Notes: generated by a model from the letters alone, not told the origin. DNA of 64,000 nucleotides from Paenibacillus_D tarimensis_A (GCA_041281825.1 CP166298.1:5208001-5272000); one strand, 5' to 3'. Positions 45,301 through 53,925 are shown, numbered from the stretch's first letter. Numbers and translations: made by a program.

Positions 45301-45489
45301 TTCCAGGTTGTTAATGAGCTCCGGCGCAAAATCTTCACTTCCTGCAAGTTCAGACTTGACGGCGGACCAATTGCCCTCGTTCTTCTTATAGATGCTCTCA
45401 AAGGCTCTTTGCTGTTTGAAAGATTTGAGATCGAATTTAAAAGCATCGATTAGATCAAGTTTTTTTGAGCCTTTGGTTTGATTTACCAT
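36388..45489 (-). CDS. Tc toxin complex subunit A (TcA)
   Basis: 3033 residues, longer than Photorhabdus TcdA1 (about 2500). TcA forms the pentameric pore-and-shell that binds target cells and injects the TcC effector. The VRP1/SpvA-like N-terminal part includes LSWDLLFADADFCECGECNS near 326-345. LTVEEYDRIHRFIRLWRKLG (about 815) belongs to the alpha-helical shell, and GYVIPPADAVYTFIV starts the PA14-like region near 1340. The C-terminal third carries the conserved pore and TcB-binding region (LLMPSEGFGPYYQEDRTIYH, FHFVFNPIAEGDDDKRFWQF). A cysteine-rich insert (CDPCGDKDCNTDCEDCDDCG) at about 861-880 is unusual. ATG 45489 follows GGAGG. Second gene of the operon. Confidence 0.93.
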   Translation of the reverse strand: MVNQTKGSKKLDLIDAFKFDLKSFKQQRAFESIYKKNEGNWSAVKSELAGSEDFAPELINNLEFTHRLAEWSKDNKALISVFQQDDQIHSLRDIAANFLNKTAFIEKVKDAAPAESEEDKKAFALNLHRRLFSLEPTPMLVNLIRDPQVPMLNDAIGGHVATILAKQTDFNIKTTSIYEVIKNEEALKDIPRENHETVITRLKTLQRIAAVSPDTDALPVLYNAKLHSAMQISAIPQTQFMAVMSNSGLDEDTVVQIHTNAQLARARNEQVIMSLRETYRGTGVAMIDKSMSMAAAAKMETRSANFEVTGAAAPSRLEEGLDKHHLSWDLLFADADFCECGECNSVYSAAAYYVELLQYLRNNNLDDDPDNPIPFNTNPKDISGTPLEKLFDRRPDLGCLELTCKNTNIILPYIDLVNEVMENYVAFKRLKPFNVEDETSSELLAEPQNTEYQAYCILKNEVYPFTLPYHQPVDAARIYLNHLDTSRYELISTFRKDNSGDDAQLSELKDEALDRAKDAEYLGLTKEEYVILAKACFESKALMDKLKNKIHTDEEYRQLIGVKPVCQYYGYDDDNTMLGDDGLTLIKKEFLRRTGIDYFNLVDLLKTRYINPFMPRGKSKAIMESLHFSYRFLQNYAEIHGLDKMAEDLVKGEKLAALLPLLKEQIEFITDKKALSCPKTNRDEIEISEKDIIHWVKCRFKKVGKMIVIESGRGCVNGRILYTKREIAVVEDCKIYSSKYQDKAEIGEIDKKTGEVTLYEEQSFINKNVLNQLSFVGDKGEKGVFMLKDNGIYLIFLEQKDSCDLDTALLQHLDGTPLTVEEYDRIHRFIRLWRKLGWTMDETDQAIAGLSTATAPDSQPADSLCDPCGDKDCNTDCEDCDDCGGNPAALQFDINPHLIHQLTAVKQLLDKTGLELIKQLAFWGNISTAGEKSLYERLFLTHNILGIDKIFKPDDNGNYLTADAKLLDHVPVVMASLNLSADDIRAIMEAAEMEDKLTLRNLSILYRHRLLSKVLGLRIPAFISILPLYGDIFQDAHASLEFMNRWEKMEAAGFTHQQLNYIIRGVDDDRRPLSPARKNILQLSKTLYDGLNAIDEAHKDLITDDQDTDLDISALIRAKAGLLFETGTVEKLIGLLEGTNGFSTNAPKNVDFTLPDSNTLKTKLKYDKTAGTLQITGILTESEVFDYKAVSGSSDWVSALTRIQKQQDKLFKELLSGILQQEQTKTEDEKAHLAAMEATIKSGDILVPLDKIPEGEADPNTAPRKRAAFLELFLPYLRRQLSHRFVIDTLANFTGLDPKIADVLVSRVLKLGSPAAPIYTVFESIKESAKPEETNWSGYVIPPADAVYTFIVKNSDSKPVVSIDGEGLDFTAEEDPTNEWWSGTTPLQAGKLYKLAATGIELKNMFWKTPATAITSIPSSALLPDFASGQCEPALVALTKAAMLVSVFDLNADEIRFFDLHNTNFDHVDLNELTLNQWLRLEAYVRLRNSLPEAKSNLLDFWNWVYGEASDETGLTGQIADLTGWKKDRIEKLIGINHFNIGKIEDFRNEQNLLKLQHSLTVADKIGVDIDLLFEWAVPVTKFNTCRKIADSIKNAIRAKYSQTDWEQVAKPLHDRLRNNQKDALIAYLLQQKELIAWKVTDADGLFEYFLIDVQMEPCMETSRIKQAISSVQLFVQRCFLGLEEEHNAIKPNTLDRSRWDWMQRYRVWEAGRKVFLYPENWIESNLRDDKSPFFKELESELLQKDINKHNVTDALKAYLYKVDEVSNMEVVGLYIDGIRTDAGWNEGDKLHIFSRTRNAPYLFYYRYLALDEMNWYPWEKMQIDIPSYDVEDLDTREVIANGCYLTPVGWNGRLLVFFPQIMKKTKPGTNDDTIRGQADKKPSEIKPIEYYEIKIAWSEYRNGKWTQKQLSTNVLRAEIITGRRIDQFTFIPKTSDTSIVIHIEDQASNDTKTFKGFTFTGSMFEDDKEASSIDTFLPSSINSEFGATVFQRASNNNKIQSLQLSGGAWGNDDAAFTVSRTAVEFNYANIGVWYWKFYHTDTPALLNRINLGQLEKFFNYNLLMPSEGFGPYYQEDRTIYHELKRPYSLYNWELFFHTPILLADALSKAQHYEEAMKWFHFVFNPIAEGDDDKRFWQFQPFKEIDSRRILDSIFNSLDPNRPNETINEWRNNPFMPHVVARSRPVAYMKWVVMKYIDNLLAWGDYLFRQDTIETINQATQLYVLALHILGPRPMMIPKRGRIRPQTYIGLLDKWDAFGNAMVELELSAPFSNQTTQPFGMVNKEVAFANIFGLASSHYFCIPNNPKLMGYWDTLADRLYKIRHCLNIEGVFRKLPLFEPPIDPALLVKAAAQGLSIASVLNDLNTPMPNYRFYYLLQKALELCNELKSLGAAMLSAIEKKDNETIALIRARHESVMQNLLMEIKKQQREEALKNIDSLKQNRTTVEARMKYYLKLSGLDESLVPADTAAFNGIPNEIVNVDGDSGLKLIPFEKEDMDKAGEAQDFTRWSGISETLAGIFHLIPNFGTDVKPFGVGAGFFWGGTFLGAAAQATAKGLQVRAGDLSFGSTQAGKKGGFTRALQERIFQANAAGYELKQIDKQITAQEIRVDIANQELINQQMAIDNANEVEEFIKNKYTNEELYTWMRGSLKTLYRQVYNLAYDLAKKAEKTYCFERGISSSNYVQAGYFDAGRDGLLAGEQLYVGLKQLEAAYQSERGYDYEITKQLSLYQINPLAIVQLRETGKCEFALPEVLFDLDYPGHYKRRIKSVSVSVPCIAGPYTGINATLSLVENNFRNTAVGGKNYEENTEETDDRFSSYTIPINAIAASSAQNDSGMFELNFKDERYLPFEGAGVISKWRLELPAFRQFDYRTIADVIIHLKYTASEGGERLKSAAIKSVSKRLEGIEQQLNETGLHVALNMKHDLPNEWHLLKKNGTAQLKLDKSRLPYIAQTLDAVIEHVMLVAKVKDNPVHFSIHIDGEALNLDRIDEWKLLRGNNEDIVLDQLFTLSVDPEPLNKLEELMVVVKYKIKP

Positions 45490-45567
45490 AGCATTACCTC
45501 CGTTATATTTGGGGTTAATTAATTATAGGTTGTGAAGAAACAATAAAGCTTACTTTATGAGGTTTAG

Positions 45568-48500
45568 TTATTGAGCCCACCTTCTAGCATAATCTAACAT
45601 TCTTTCTTCAGTTAAATCATCAGGAATTGGATTAGTTAAACCATGTCCTGGATGTCTTACACCTGGCAATTGCCTAATACTATCTAAGGTGCCTGCATCA
45701 TGCTCTTCCGGACGATAATCCGCCATTTCAATCCCTAATTCAGTTCTTGCAAAATTTCGAATTACTTCAATTTGTCCAGCTTCAGTTGGTTCACTAGCTA
45801 CCATTGCTGCAAATTGTCTTAATTGCTCATCCGTTAATCTTCGAGTACCTGAAGTTGTTGATAATGTTGATATTAAATGAATTACATAATCTTCATAGAG
45901 CTCTCCTCTAAGATGAATATTATCTGGTGCATGTCCTGCATGCATATCTACAAATGGAATTATACGTAAAGGTCCTTCGCTTCTTCGTGCTGGGTTTACG
46001 GCCTCAACTCCATGGCCAACTACATAGTTATACAGTAAAGATGGATTCTCCATCCTAGAGTGCGAGTAACTATCTGCGAATGGATGAATTGATAACCCAA
46101 GACCGACTGTATCAGACGATAACCCGCGAGTAATATCCGCTCTTCTTAATCTTTCTCTCTCAGAAGAACCGCCAGTTAATGAATGGAATCCTATATTTGT
46201 TTCTCTTACATGGGTTTCGGCCGAGTCTAATTCCGCTCTTGCCAACGCAACTCTCCGTTCTGATTCTACCCTATCCGGGTTACGTCCCTGATAACCTAGA
46301 CCTAAAGTTTGACTCACCCCGTTGTTAAGCCAAGCATTAATGTCACCTAGTGTGAAAATCCGTAGAGATTCTGTTCTACTTACTGTAGCGTAATTTGCTC
46401 TTGCTTCTAAAACCCTCCATGTACTAGCTTGAGCATCCAATGACAATATTTCATCTGGCATTTGAGAAAAAAAAGCAATTTCAAATGAACGCTGGTTAGA
46501 AAAGCCAGCTGCTAAAGCAATAAGATAGGTTGTGTAATAATGTCCTGCTTCACCATATTTTCCAGTAATGTCCTTAATACAAATTGGATTGTTTGATGAA
46601 TATTGGTATAGGTTTAACCCATCTCTTATCCCGATCGGATCCGCACTTAACCACCTTCCCAACCATGGCGCGTAATACCTCGCGCTGTGGTACTCGAGCC
46701 CGCTCTCCTCATCCCGCTCCATGCCCGTATAACGATATCGTTTGGCAGCAGCTTTTATGTCTGCATTTCTGGCTTGATAGGCTGTGGTACCGTAAGGGTG
46801 GTACTCCTCATAGCTGATGACCCTCGCCGTTTCATCCAGCTCCAGCGACGCCGAGCCAAGATGATTGTGCAGCTGATAACGTACGGTTTGAACCGCAGGG
46901 GTCCGGCCCATCGGTATATCCATGACGACATGGGGCTCGGTTTCCGTTTCTATCATGACGAATCTGTGCCGGTTGTCCATCAGACTCAGGCTAGTGCGTT
47001 CCAGCCCTGCATCCGGGCCGCTGTGCTTTTTGTAAAGTTCAAAACCGGCAATATAAATCCTTTCGTCTTTTTTGCCCGGTGGTTCACCTGCATCGGCCTG
47101 GTTCTCGGTAATTTTTCGTATCCGCTGCCCTTGCCCGTCGTATTGATAATAAGTTGTTTCCGGCGTGCCTCCGTCGGTTCGCCTCTGACGGACAGTTCTT
47201 ACAAGCTCTTCTTTAAAGCTCCAGCCCATGTCTTCCAAATGCGGCATCGCGGTCATAAAGCCATGACGCGGATGGTGTGAGTAGCTGTAAGTCGTTGTTC
47301 CAACTTGTGTGCTGACCAGACGATTATTCGCCGCCTCATAGCTGTAATCCCGGATCCAGTCGTTGCCTGCCGCCCGATGCCGGATCTGCAGGATATTGCC
47401 GACCGCATCGTAGAGGAACCTTTGGTTGTAAGTCCGCATTGCCATCGGATCGCCGGGGATTAATTCCCTCATGAAAGGAGCATCATTCCACTTGTCTCTG
47501 CTGCCAAAGGTCAGCGCCGTATTATTCTCCCTGCCTGTGGCCTCAAACAGACGATACAGGGCATCGTATGTATAGGCTGAGACCCCGGTGATCTTCTGAT
47601 TGTTAAAAAATACGACCGGAATGTTCTTATCCTCTATATGCGTGATATTCCCCACCGGATCATAGGTGTAATGCCAATCCTGAAGCGGGTCGTTATTTTG
47701 TCGTTTCGTTTCAAGGCGCTTCAGCCGGAAAGTTTCCTTGTCGTAATAAAACCGTGTTATTACATCATTGCCGTAAACAATTTTATTGCGCTGGCCCTTC
47801 TCATTGTAGTCAATGTCTTTAATATAGACCGTTGTAATGGCCGGGTCGGCATGGGTGACGCTTTCACCGTTAAGCAAGCTCGCTTCGTTATAAGAGGGCG
47901 TAATCACGCTGCCGTCCGGTGCAATTTGTTTCGTGATTCTTCCAAGGGCATCCGTTTCGGCAATCAGGGTAAAGCTTTCAGCTTCAAGATCGGCGACTAA
48001 GTTGGCATCAACCCAATTGACAACGCCCTTATAATTTCTGAATAGCTTACGGGTGGTGGATTTCGGCTGCCCTTTGAAGTCATATTCAGGCATTACCAAT
48101 ACTCCGCCGGTGTCATAATGCTTGATGACTTGCCCCCTGAGGTTTTTCTGTTCGGGGCTGGTCTCTGTTTCTCCATAAAAGTATCGCTCAAAAATATGGT
48201 CGAGAGGGCTATCGCCATCGCCGCCTATGACCTTATTGTAAACAGGCCGATGCAGGATATCGTAAAAATATTGGAATTCATGATCCCGCTCATCCCAGGT
48301 GCGCAGCGGTTGGCCCAGGATATTCGCCAGCAGCCACCGCCCGCCGGCATCCATGCTGCACTGATAAACCTTGTTCCCCAGCATATCGTATTTGTATGAC
48401 ATCACCATATTGCCGCGGGCGTCGGTAATTTTGCGTAAATTACCCTCAATATCAAGCTCGACTCGGGTATGAACAAATTCATCCTCATCGGCCACCATAT

Positions 48501-51500
48501 GTTTATTATGGTCAACCGACAATACAGGTCTGCCTAAAGTATCAAAGTGCTGAACGTTAGGGGTGCCTGCATGTTTGGCGGCTTTATCGGCGGCCGACTT
48601 TTCCCTCTCCGGATCTTTGCCTGCCGCCAGGAGCTCGGCATCGATCAGACGATTGGTTCGTTTGTGATACCACAGAGACTCCAAAATCGTATCGTTTTGA
48701 TCGTATACCGCTTGTTTCCATGCATCGAATTCCGTGCGCGATAACGTGCCGTCGGGCATTTCCGTTTTGATGAGCCGTCCCGGAGCATCGTAATACATGA
48801 TCGGCGTAACCCCGGTTTCGACCAATTCCTTCAGATCTTCGTACATGTGCGTTACCGAATAGTAAGGCTCATATTGCTTGACGGCATTACCTTTATTGTT
48901 GAGCACGGTTCTTCCGCTGCCGATCCATCGCAACTGCTTAGGGTTAAGCGCGGCGGTATCGATATCGTCGACGATGTAAGTATCATCGGGACCGACCGTC
49001 ACTTGCTTTGCCTGCCCCGGTTCGGCCTGCGCCTTTTTCATGACCACCTGGCCAAGACCGTTTATAAATTCAAAACTGATCTGAATGAGCGACTCATTGT
49101 TATTCCGATAATGGTCTTCCCTTGCTATTGAGGCGACAGCAGCCGGTTTGCCTGAATTTCTGTAAGCCTCCAAGTCATAAACATATCTTGCCGTAGCATG
49201 CTGCAATAAGCTTTTCCCGCGTTCCACCAATAAGCTCGAAACCGGCGCTTGGAAGAATTGATTGACCAGCGTACGTTCCTCCTCCGAAGAAAACTCAGTC
49301 AAGCCGGTCAGATCATCGGCTTCACTGCCTTTGCCGAAGACCGCCATTGCCTTGACCAAGCCCAGTTCATCCGTGATCGCTTCGGAAATATTGTGATTCG
49401 GATCTTTCATTCGTTGCGGTGAAAGGGTCCTGTAATTAAAGAGCTCGACCTTTGTTTTATTGCCTATTGCATCCTCGGTTTCTTCAATGAAGAGGCGAGA
49501 GCTGTCGTATTTCACCCTTGTAACGGCGCCGTAGGGATCGGTATGCGAAATAGGAAGATAAAAACGGTCCCGGGCAGCGGCTATAGCTTCACCCGTAACG
49601 ATATATTGAGCGGTCCCCGAGCGGATCCACCAGCCGTCATCGCCCTCCCTTTGCGTGAATTTGCCTTCCAGCAACAGCCCTTCCTGAACTCTTGTACCAA
49701 AAATATGACCTAGCAAGGCCGGCGTATAAGCCAATTGATAGCTTTCATAAGGCAGCGCGGGCGATGCCATTTGATACAACGGCAAAGCATCCTTTAGATT
49801 GTCGCTGCGGTAAATGGTGCGTATATGTTCGATCAATCTTTTCTGTGACGTCCCGGGTGCGGGTTCTTGATCGACTTGGTGATAGTCCGCTTGGGCGGCA
49901 GCCGTAAGGATATTCTCAAAATCTTTCACCGTATAGAACGGACCGTTTTTCGTTACACCCTTCAGCTCGTAAGTTTTCGTTTCGGCCGGAAGCCGCAGTC
50001 TGTATGAAAAATCCTTATCGATATCATTGGTAAAGCTGTTTTGCATATAGGTAATAAGCAATTTATTCTGTGCCTTCTGTGTTTCTACGGGTAAGGATCG
50101 ATTCGCTTTCAATCTCGGATAAACGACCGAAGCCGACTCCAATACGTTCCCATACTCGTCCAATTTAATATTGAGGGAATGGGCAATCCGCGGGTCATCC
50201 GTGTTCCGCTCGTAGCTGTAAGTGACGGCCTCGTTCTCTTTCACAATAAAAATCGCGTGTTTATTTGACCCTTTTGGCTGCAGCAGCTCGATCACGCAAT
50301 TATGCGTAGCCGCGGAATATGGCAATGACGGAACATCGTGAGAAAAAACTTCCGAGCGGAGAACCATGCCTTTGCAGGCGCGCAAGGCCTCCCTCCATTC
50401 CTGAGTGCCGAGACGGTCAATCATAGACGGGTCTAATCCCGGCGCGGCAATGACCCTCGCATCGGGCAGAGGGATTTCATGATTGACGACGGAAACACCC
50501 TGCCGCGACAATTCTTCATACCAATATTCTTGGGCAAACTGGTTGAGAATGCATTCCCTGCTTATGAAAGCACCGGTATGAAACCAGCTTTTAGTGATGA
50601 CCGGCTCCTGATGCAGCGTTTGGTCCACGATATTGCTCGCTTCTCCTTTGACCCAATGGTCAAAAAGTTCGGAATCCGTCTGCTCCACCATGCCGAAGCC
50701 TCTGAATTCTCTTTCGGCATGGTCGTAATACCCGTGATGGTATCTGTAAGAGCTGACGAACCGGTGACCTGAAATCCGGTCTCTTGTTTCTGTTTGTGAA
50801 ATGCAATGAACCGGGAAATGCAGTTTGGTGATCCATGGCCTGCCTGCAAGCTTATCATCAATGTAGAACGTGGTCGAGGGGGTATATTCCAGCTTCACTT
50901 CTTTGCCGAGATTATTTTTGTAAGAAATCATGAGGTGAGGCTTCTTGCCGTTCATCAGGTCAATGTATTGTAGTGGAGCTCTGGCATCCTTGGACAAAGG
51001 GCTTGACCAGACGATGCAGGCAACACCATTGCCCAGTAAATCGGCAACCGTAATTTTGGACTGGTTATGAAGCTCAGGGAAGGGGTTGATTTCTAATGGA
51101 GCGTTGCTGAATGCGTTTCCGCTTAAGTTCATCCAGCAGGTGAATTTGTTTTGGCCCAGATAAATAATGTCGGTCGTACCGGAGCCGTCAAGATCGGCCA
51201 ATCGCACATAGGACGGATTGAAGGCATCCGGATGATCAAAGACCGGAGCGTGATCCATGCCCACCTTAGCGCCAAACCTTCCGTAGCCGAGATTCGGCCA
51301 ATAACAGACTTCGCCGTTTCTGATTCTGACGATATCCGTCAGGCCGTCACCCGACATATCCGCCAGGAAAACGGTTTGTTTGGGGTCGGCGAATATGATA
51401 GCGGGACCTGCTTCTTCATCAAAGGGCTTAGATGTTTTGTGTAGGAACTCAAATCCTTTTCTGCCGGCCGATTCGTACCAGGTGAACACATGGTCTTCCG

Positions 51501-53151
51501 TCAGTAAAACCTCCGGTTTGCCATCCCCGTTCAGGTCGATCATCCGGGCACTGGAATCTCCCATATGGATATTGGGCATGTTTGCAAACGTCCGGAAAGT
51601 CTGCCACTCTTCGTCGTCACTTAATTCAAAAAATCCTTTCGGCTCGTCGTTAATCTGCACCAGCTGTTTGCTTCCATCCGCATCCAGATCCAATAATTGC
51701 AATTGCGAACCGAGGCCTGTGAAAGAAGGCTTAGGCGAAACCAGCTGCGCCTGTTCAAACCTTCCGCCGCCCAAATTGCGTTTGTAATACCAGCCTTCGC
51801 TTTGCTCGGTCAGAATGCCGGAGAGGCCTTCGTTAAACAAATCGGTGAATTGATGGAGCGGTTCATCCAATCCCGCAGGCGCATGAATAAGATCATCCGG
51901 CGAAATAGATTTGACATCCCTGTTCCACTCATGTTTCTGATACTCAAACTGGATGGGCGGCATATGTTTATCCGTGTAGGTCCCGTCCGGTTTCTTAATG
52001 TATCCATAAGCGGTAATGGAATTTAAGAAGGTAAAATCTGCTCCGCTTGCGGTGTCATATTCAAAGTTAAGAGATTTGACCATAGCCGAGCTGCCTGGAA
52101 GTTCGATAAAATCATGAAACAGCAGCACTCGTCGGCAGATCCTTGTCGTTCTGATTTCAAAGCCTGCCTTGTATTCCGAAAATGCGTCTGATCTGTAATC
52201 CCAATCCTTTATTTGGGCAAATGGAGCGCCCGTTCCATATTCACCGTAATCAAATACCGTTCGGAACATGTAATCCGTTTCGTTCGGATAGGCGTCAAAT
52301 AAACGTGTGTAGGGCACTTTGTTACCGTATAGTACCTTCTCCAGATACAGATTGGTGTATATAATATTTCCATTTTCCAGGCGGTTCCTATTGTGAAGCA
52401 ACGAAGCGTCAAATCCCTTGTCGTCTTCTCTTTTATAGATATAATGAGCGCAATTGCCTTTATCGTCGAAGACAAATTCAGGCAGCCATTCGAATATTTT
52501 GTTCGCATCCTTAGGGTCGGAAATTGTTGATGCGGCGCTCCATCCGAAAAGCGTCGTTACGTTCTCTTTCGTAATTACCCTCCATTTAATTTCCTGTGAT
52601 GTTTTCCCCGACCACCTCTCGATTCTGGCAAATAAGCCTTCAATACGTGGTCTGTAAAATCGGACCGTGAATAAGCCGTCCGGGGAATCTTTTTCTTTAA
52701 TAATGTAGTTACCACCCTCATCAACACTAAATTGACCATCCGCCTCTTTTTTAAATTCCGGAACAAGGTCCTCTGCCTCGGAAAAAAGGAACGTATCCGA
52801 ATCGGGGTCATCCAGATATTGGGGAAGCCCTTTATCGGTTTTACGTTTAATGGACGGCAGGCTTAATGTCCATCCCAAACCGAAAATACCATTGCCGGCA
52901 CCTGAATTGTAAGTTAGGTTCAAAGCGGGTGAAGCGCCTCCCCTGGTCGGGGAGAAAGGAAGGGGAACAGAAAAGGAAGCGGTTCCATTGACGGCATTGA
53001 CAGAAAACTTTTCATCAATTCCTTTTATTGCGCCGCCGCCCTTGGGCAAAGAAATGGAAGGAATCTCAATTGCATTGGACTTCGTTTTTCCTCCATCTTC
53101 TTCAAGGAATTGTGAAGGGGATGCTGAGCTTTCTACTTCTTCTTTTTTCAT
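45568..53151 (-). CDS. Tc toxin TcB-TcC fusion with variable C-terminal effector domain
   Basis: About 2527 residues. An SpvB-like N-terminus (ISLPKGGGAIKGIDEKFSVN near 35-54) is followed by FG-GAP/beta-propeller repeats (LDLDADGSKQLV, MIDLNGDGKPEVLLTEDHVF), TcB middle domains, then RHS/YD repeats forming the cocoon. It ends at the RHS core GRWLSADPIGIRDGLNLYQY near 2160-2180, where TcC self-cleaves. The last 340 or so residues are the putative effector: HYYTTYLIALAAGFSNQRSF, FFSQMPDE and HPFADSYSHSRM recall DUF6765-like metal-binding proteins. That 1 kb is visibly more AT-rich. The start is ATG 53151 (GAGGTG upstream), 25 codons inside the open frame. Separated by 78 bp from TcA. Confidence 0.92.
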   Translation of the reverse strand: MKKEEVESSASPSQFLEEDGGKTKSNAIEIPSISLPKGGGAIKGIDEKFSVNAVNGTASFSVPLPFSPTRGGASPALNLTYNSGAGNGIFGLGWTLSLPSIKRKTDKGLPQYLDDPDSDTFLFSEAEDLVPEFKKEADGQFSVDEGGNYIIKEKDSPDGLFTVRFYRPRIEGLFARIERWSGKTSQEIKWRVITKENVTTLFGWSAASTISDPKDANKIFEWLPEFVFDDKGNCAHYIYKREDDKGFDASLLHNRNRLENGNIIYTNLYLEKVLYGNKVPYTRLFDAYPNETDYMFRTVFDYGEYGTGAPFAQIKDWDYRSDAFSEYKAGFEIRTTRICRRVLLFHDFIELPGSSAMVKSLNFEYDTASGADFTFLNSITAYGYIKKPDGTYTDKHMPPIQFEYQKHEWNRDVKSISPDDLIHAPAGLDEPLHQFTDLFNEGLSGILTEQSEGWYYKRNLGGGRFEQAQLVSPKPSFTGLGSQLQLLDLDADGSKQLVQINDEPKGFFELSDDEEWQTFRTFANMPNIHMGDSSARMIDLNGDGKPEVLLTEDHVFTWYESAGRKGFEFLHKTSKPFDEEAGPAIIFADPKQTVFLADMSGDGLTDIVRIRNGEVCYWPNLGYGRFGAKVGMDHAPVFDHPDAFNPSYVRLADLDGSGTTDIIYLGQNKFTCWMNLSGNAFSNAPLEINPFPELHNQSKITVADLLGNGVACIVWSSPLSKDARAPLQYIDLMNGKKPHLMISYKNNLGKEVKLEYTPSTTFYIDDKLAGRPWITKLHFPVHCISQTETRDRISGHRFVSSYRYHHGYYDHAEREFRGFGMVEQTDSELFDHWVKGEASNIVDQTLHQEPVITKSWFHTGAFISRECILNQFAQEYWYEELSRQGVSVVNHEIPLPDARVIAAPGLDPSMIDRLGTQEWREALRACKGMVLRSEVFSHDVPSLPYSAATHNCVIELLQPKGSNKHAIFIVKENEAVTYSYERNTDDPRIAHSLNIKLDEYGNVLESASVVYPRLKANRSLPVETQKAQNKLLITYMQNSFTNDIDKDFSYRLRLPAETKTYELKGVTKNGPFYTVKDFENILTAAAQADYHQVDQEPAPGTSQKRLIEHIRTIYRSDNLKDALPLYQMASPALPYESYQLAYTPALLGHIFGTRVQEGLLLEGKFTQREGDDGWWIRSGTAQYIVTGEAIAAARDRFYLPISHTDPYGAVTRVKYDSSRLFIEETEDAIGNKTKVELFNYRTLSPQRMKDPNHNISEAITDELGLVKAMAVFGKGSEADDLTGLTEFSSEEERTLVNQFFQAPVSSLLVERGKSLLQHATARYVYDLEAYRNSGKPAAVASIAREDHYRNNNESLIQISFEFINGLGQVVMKKAQAEPGQAKQVTVGPDDTYIVDDIDTAALNPKQLRWIGSGRTVLNNKGNAVKQYEPYYSVTHMYEDLKELVETGVTPIMYYDAPGRLIKTEMPDGTLSRTEFDAWKQAVYDQNDTILESLWYHKRTNRLIDAELLAAGKDPEREKSAADKAAKHAGTPNVQHFDTLGRPVLSVDHNKHMVADEDEFVHTRVELDIEGNLRKITDARGNMVMSYKYDMLGNKVYQCSMDAGGRWLLANILGQPLRTWDERDHEFQYFYDILHRPVYNKVIGGDGDSPLDHIFERYFYGETETSPEQKNLRGQVIKHYDTGGVLVMPEYDFKGQPKSTTRKLFRNYKGVVNWVDANLVADLEAESFTLIAETDALGRITKQIAPDGSVITPSYNEASLLNGESVTHADPAITTVYIKDIDYNEKGQRNKIVYGNDVITRFYYDKETFRLKRLETKRQNNDPLQDWHYTYDPVGNITHIEDKNIPVVFFNNQKITGVSAYTYDALYRLFEATGRENNTALTFGSRDKWNDAPFMRELIPGDPMAMRTYNQRFLYDAVGNILQIRHRAAGNDWIRDYSYEAANNRLVSTQVGTTTYSYSHHPRHGFMTAMPHLEDMGWSFKEELVRTVRQRRTDGGTPETTYYQYDGQGQRIRKITENQADAGEPPGKKDERIYIAGFELYKKHSGPDAGLERTSLSLMDNRHRFVMIETETEPHVVMDIPMGRTPAVQTVRYQLHNHLGSASLELDETARVISYEEYHPYGTTAYQARNADIKAAAKRYRYTGMERDEESGLEYHSARYYAPWLGRWLSADPIGIRDGLNLYQYSSNNPICIKDITGKYGEAGHYYTTYLIALAAGFSNQRSFEIAFFSQMPDEILSLDAQASTWRVLEARANYATVSRTESLRIFTLGDINAWLNNGVSQTLGLGYQGRNPDRVESERRVALARAELDSAETHVRETNIGFHSLTGGSSERERLRRADITRGLSSDTVGLGLSIHPFADSYSHSRMENPSLLYNYVVGHGVEAVNPARRSEGPLRIIPFVDMHAGHAPDNIHLRGELYEDYVIHLISTLSTTSGTRRLTDEQLRQFAAMVASEPTEAGQIEVIRNFARTELGIEMADYRPEEHDAGTLDSIRQLPGVRHPGHGLTNPIPDDLTEERMLDYARRWAQ

Positions 53152-53421
53152 GTATTCACCTCTTCTATCGATATACATCTTTCCGAGAGGTACTGATATC
53201 GAAGCAAGTATATCATTCCATCTCATTCAACAAATATCCTTTGACGAGAAAAAACTTGTTTTGACGAGTTTTGTTGATTTTTGGTTAAATGCCAAATATT
53301 TCGGGTTTACAAAAACCATTCTTCAGCGTATATTCAAACCATTCAATTGTTTCCTCAGTGCAAAAATTTGTCCGATGTTTTAAATTTGTTCTCTGGGGAA
53401 ACTTATATGGAGGGATTTTAC

Positions 53422-53925
53422 ATGATGAATTGGTTGCGAGGCAGTAAAATGGCGGCAGGAATATTGACCATACTGCGGCTGTATGCAGGGTGGAAATTTG
53501 TCTCGGCCGGATGGGGGAAATTAACCGGCGATAAACCGTTTGATGCCTCCGGATTTATGAACGGGGCGATTGCCAAAACTGGCGGAGAAAGGCCCGTCGT
53601 CCAACAATGGTACGGGGACTTCCTGCAAGGGTTTGCCCTGCCGAACGTAGAGGTGTTTAATTTTCTGATCCCTTGGGGTGAGCTTCTTGTCGGGCTTGGC
53701 TTGATTACGGGCACACTTACGACGTTCGCGGCACTCATGGGCATTTTCATGAATTTCAACTTTTTGTTTGCCGGGGCGATCAGCAGTAATCCGAATCTGA
53801 TTCTCGTCCAACTTTTCATCTTGGCGGCCGGGGTGAATGCGGGTCGATTCGGCGGGGATTACTGGGTGATTCCATGGATTCGAATATATTCGCGAAAAAT
53901 CTGGAAGGTGAACTTTAACACCTAA
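53422..53925 (+). CDS. DoxX family membrane protein
   Basis: 167 residues with four hydrophobic segments, the DoxX/DoxD architecture (LRLYAGWKFVSAGWGKLTG at the start, FLIPWGELLVGLGLITGTLT centrally, AGVNAGRFGGDYWVIPW at the end). Relatives are linked to respiratory or thiol-stress functions; the role here is unknown. The start is ATG 53422 with GGAGGG 7 bases upstream. Divergent from the Tc operon. Confidence 0.88.
   Translation: MMNWLRGSKMAAGILTILRLYAGWKFVSAGWGKLTGDKPFDASGFMNGAIAKTGGERPVVQQWYGDFLQGFALPNVEVFNFLIPWGELLVGLGLITGTLTTFAALMGIFMNFNFLFAGAISSNPNLILVQLFILAAGVNAGRFGGDYWVIPWIRIYSRKIWKVNFNT

Noticed and set aside
44716..45453. 245-codon plus-strand ORF
   Set aside because: Antisense shadow of the TcA N-terminal region.
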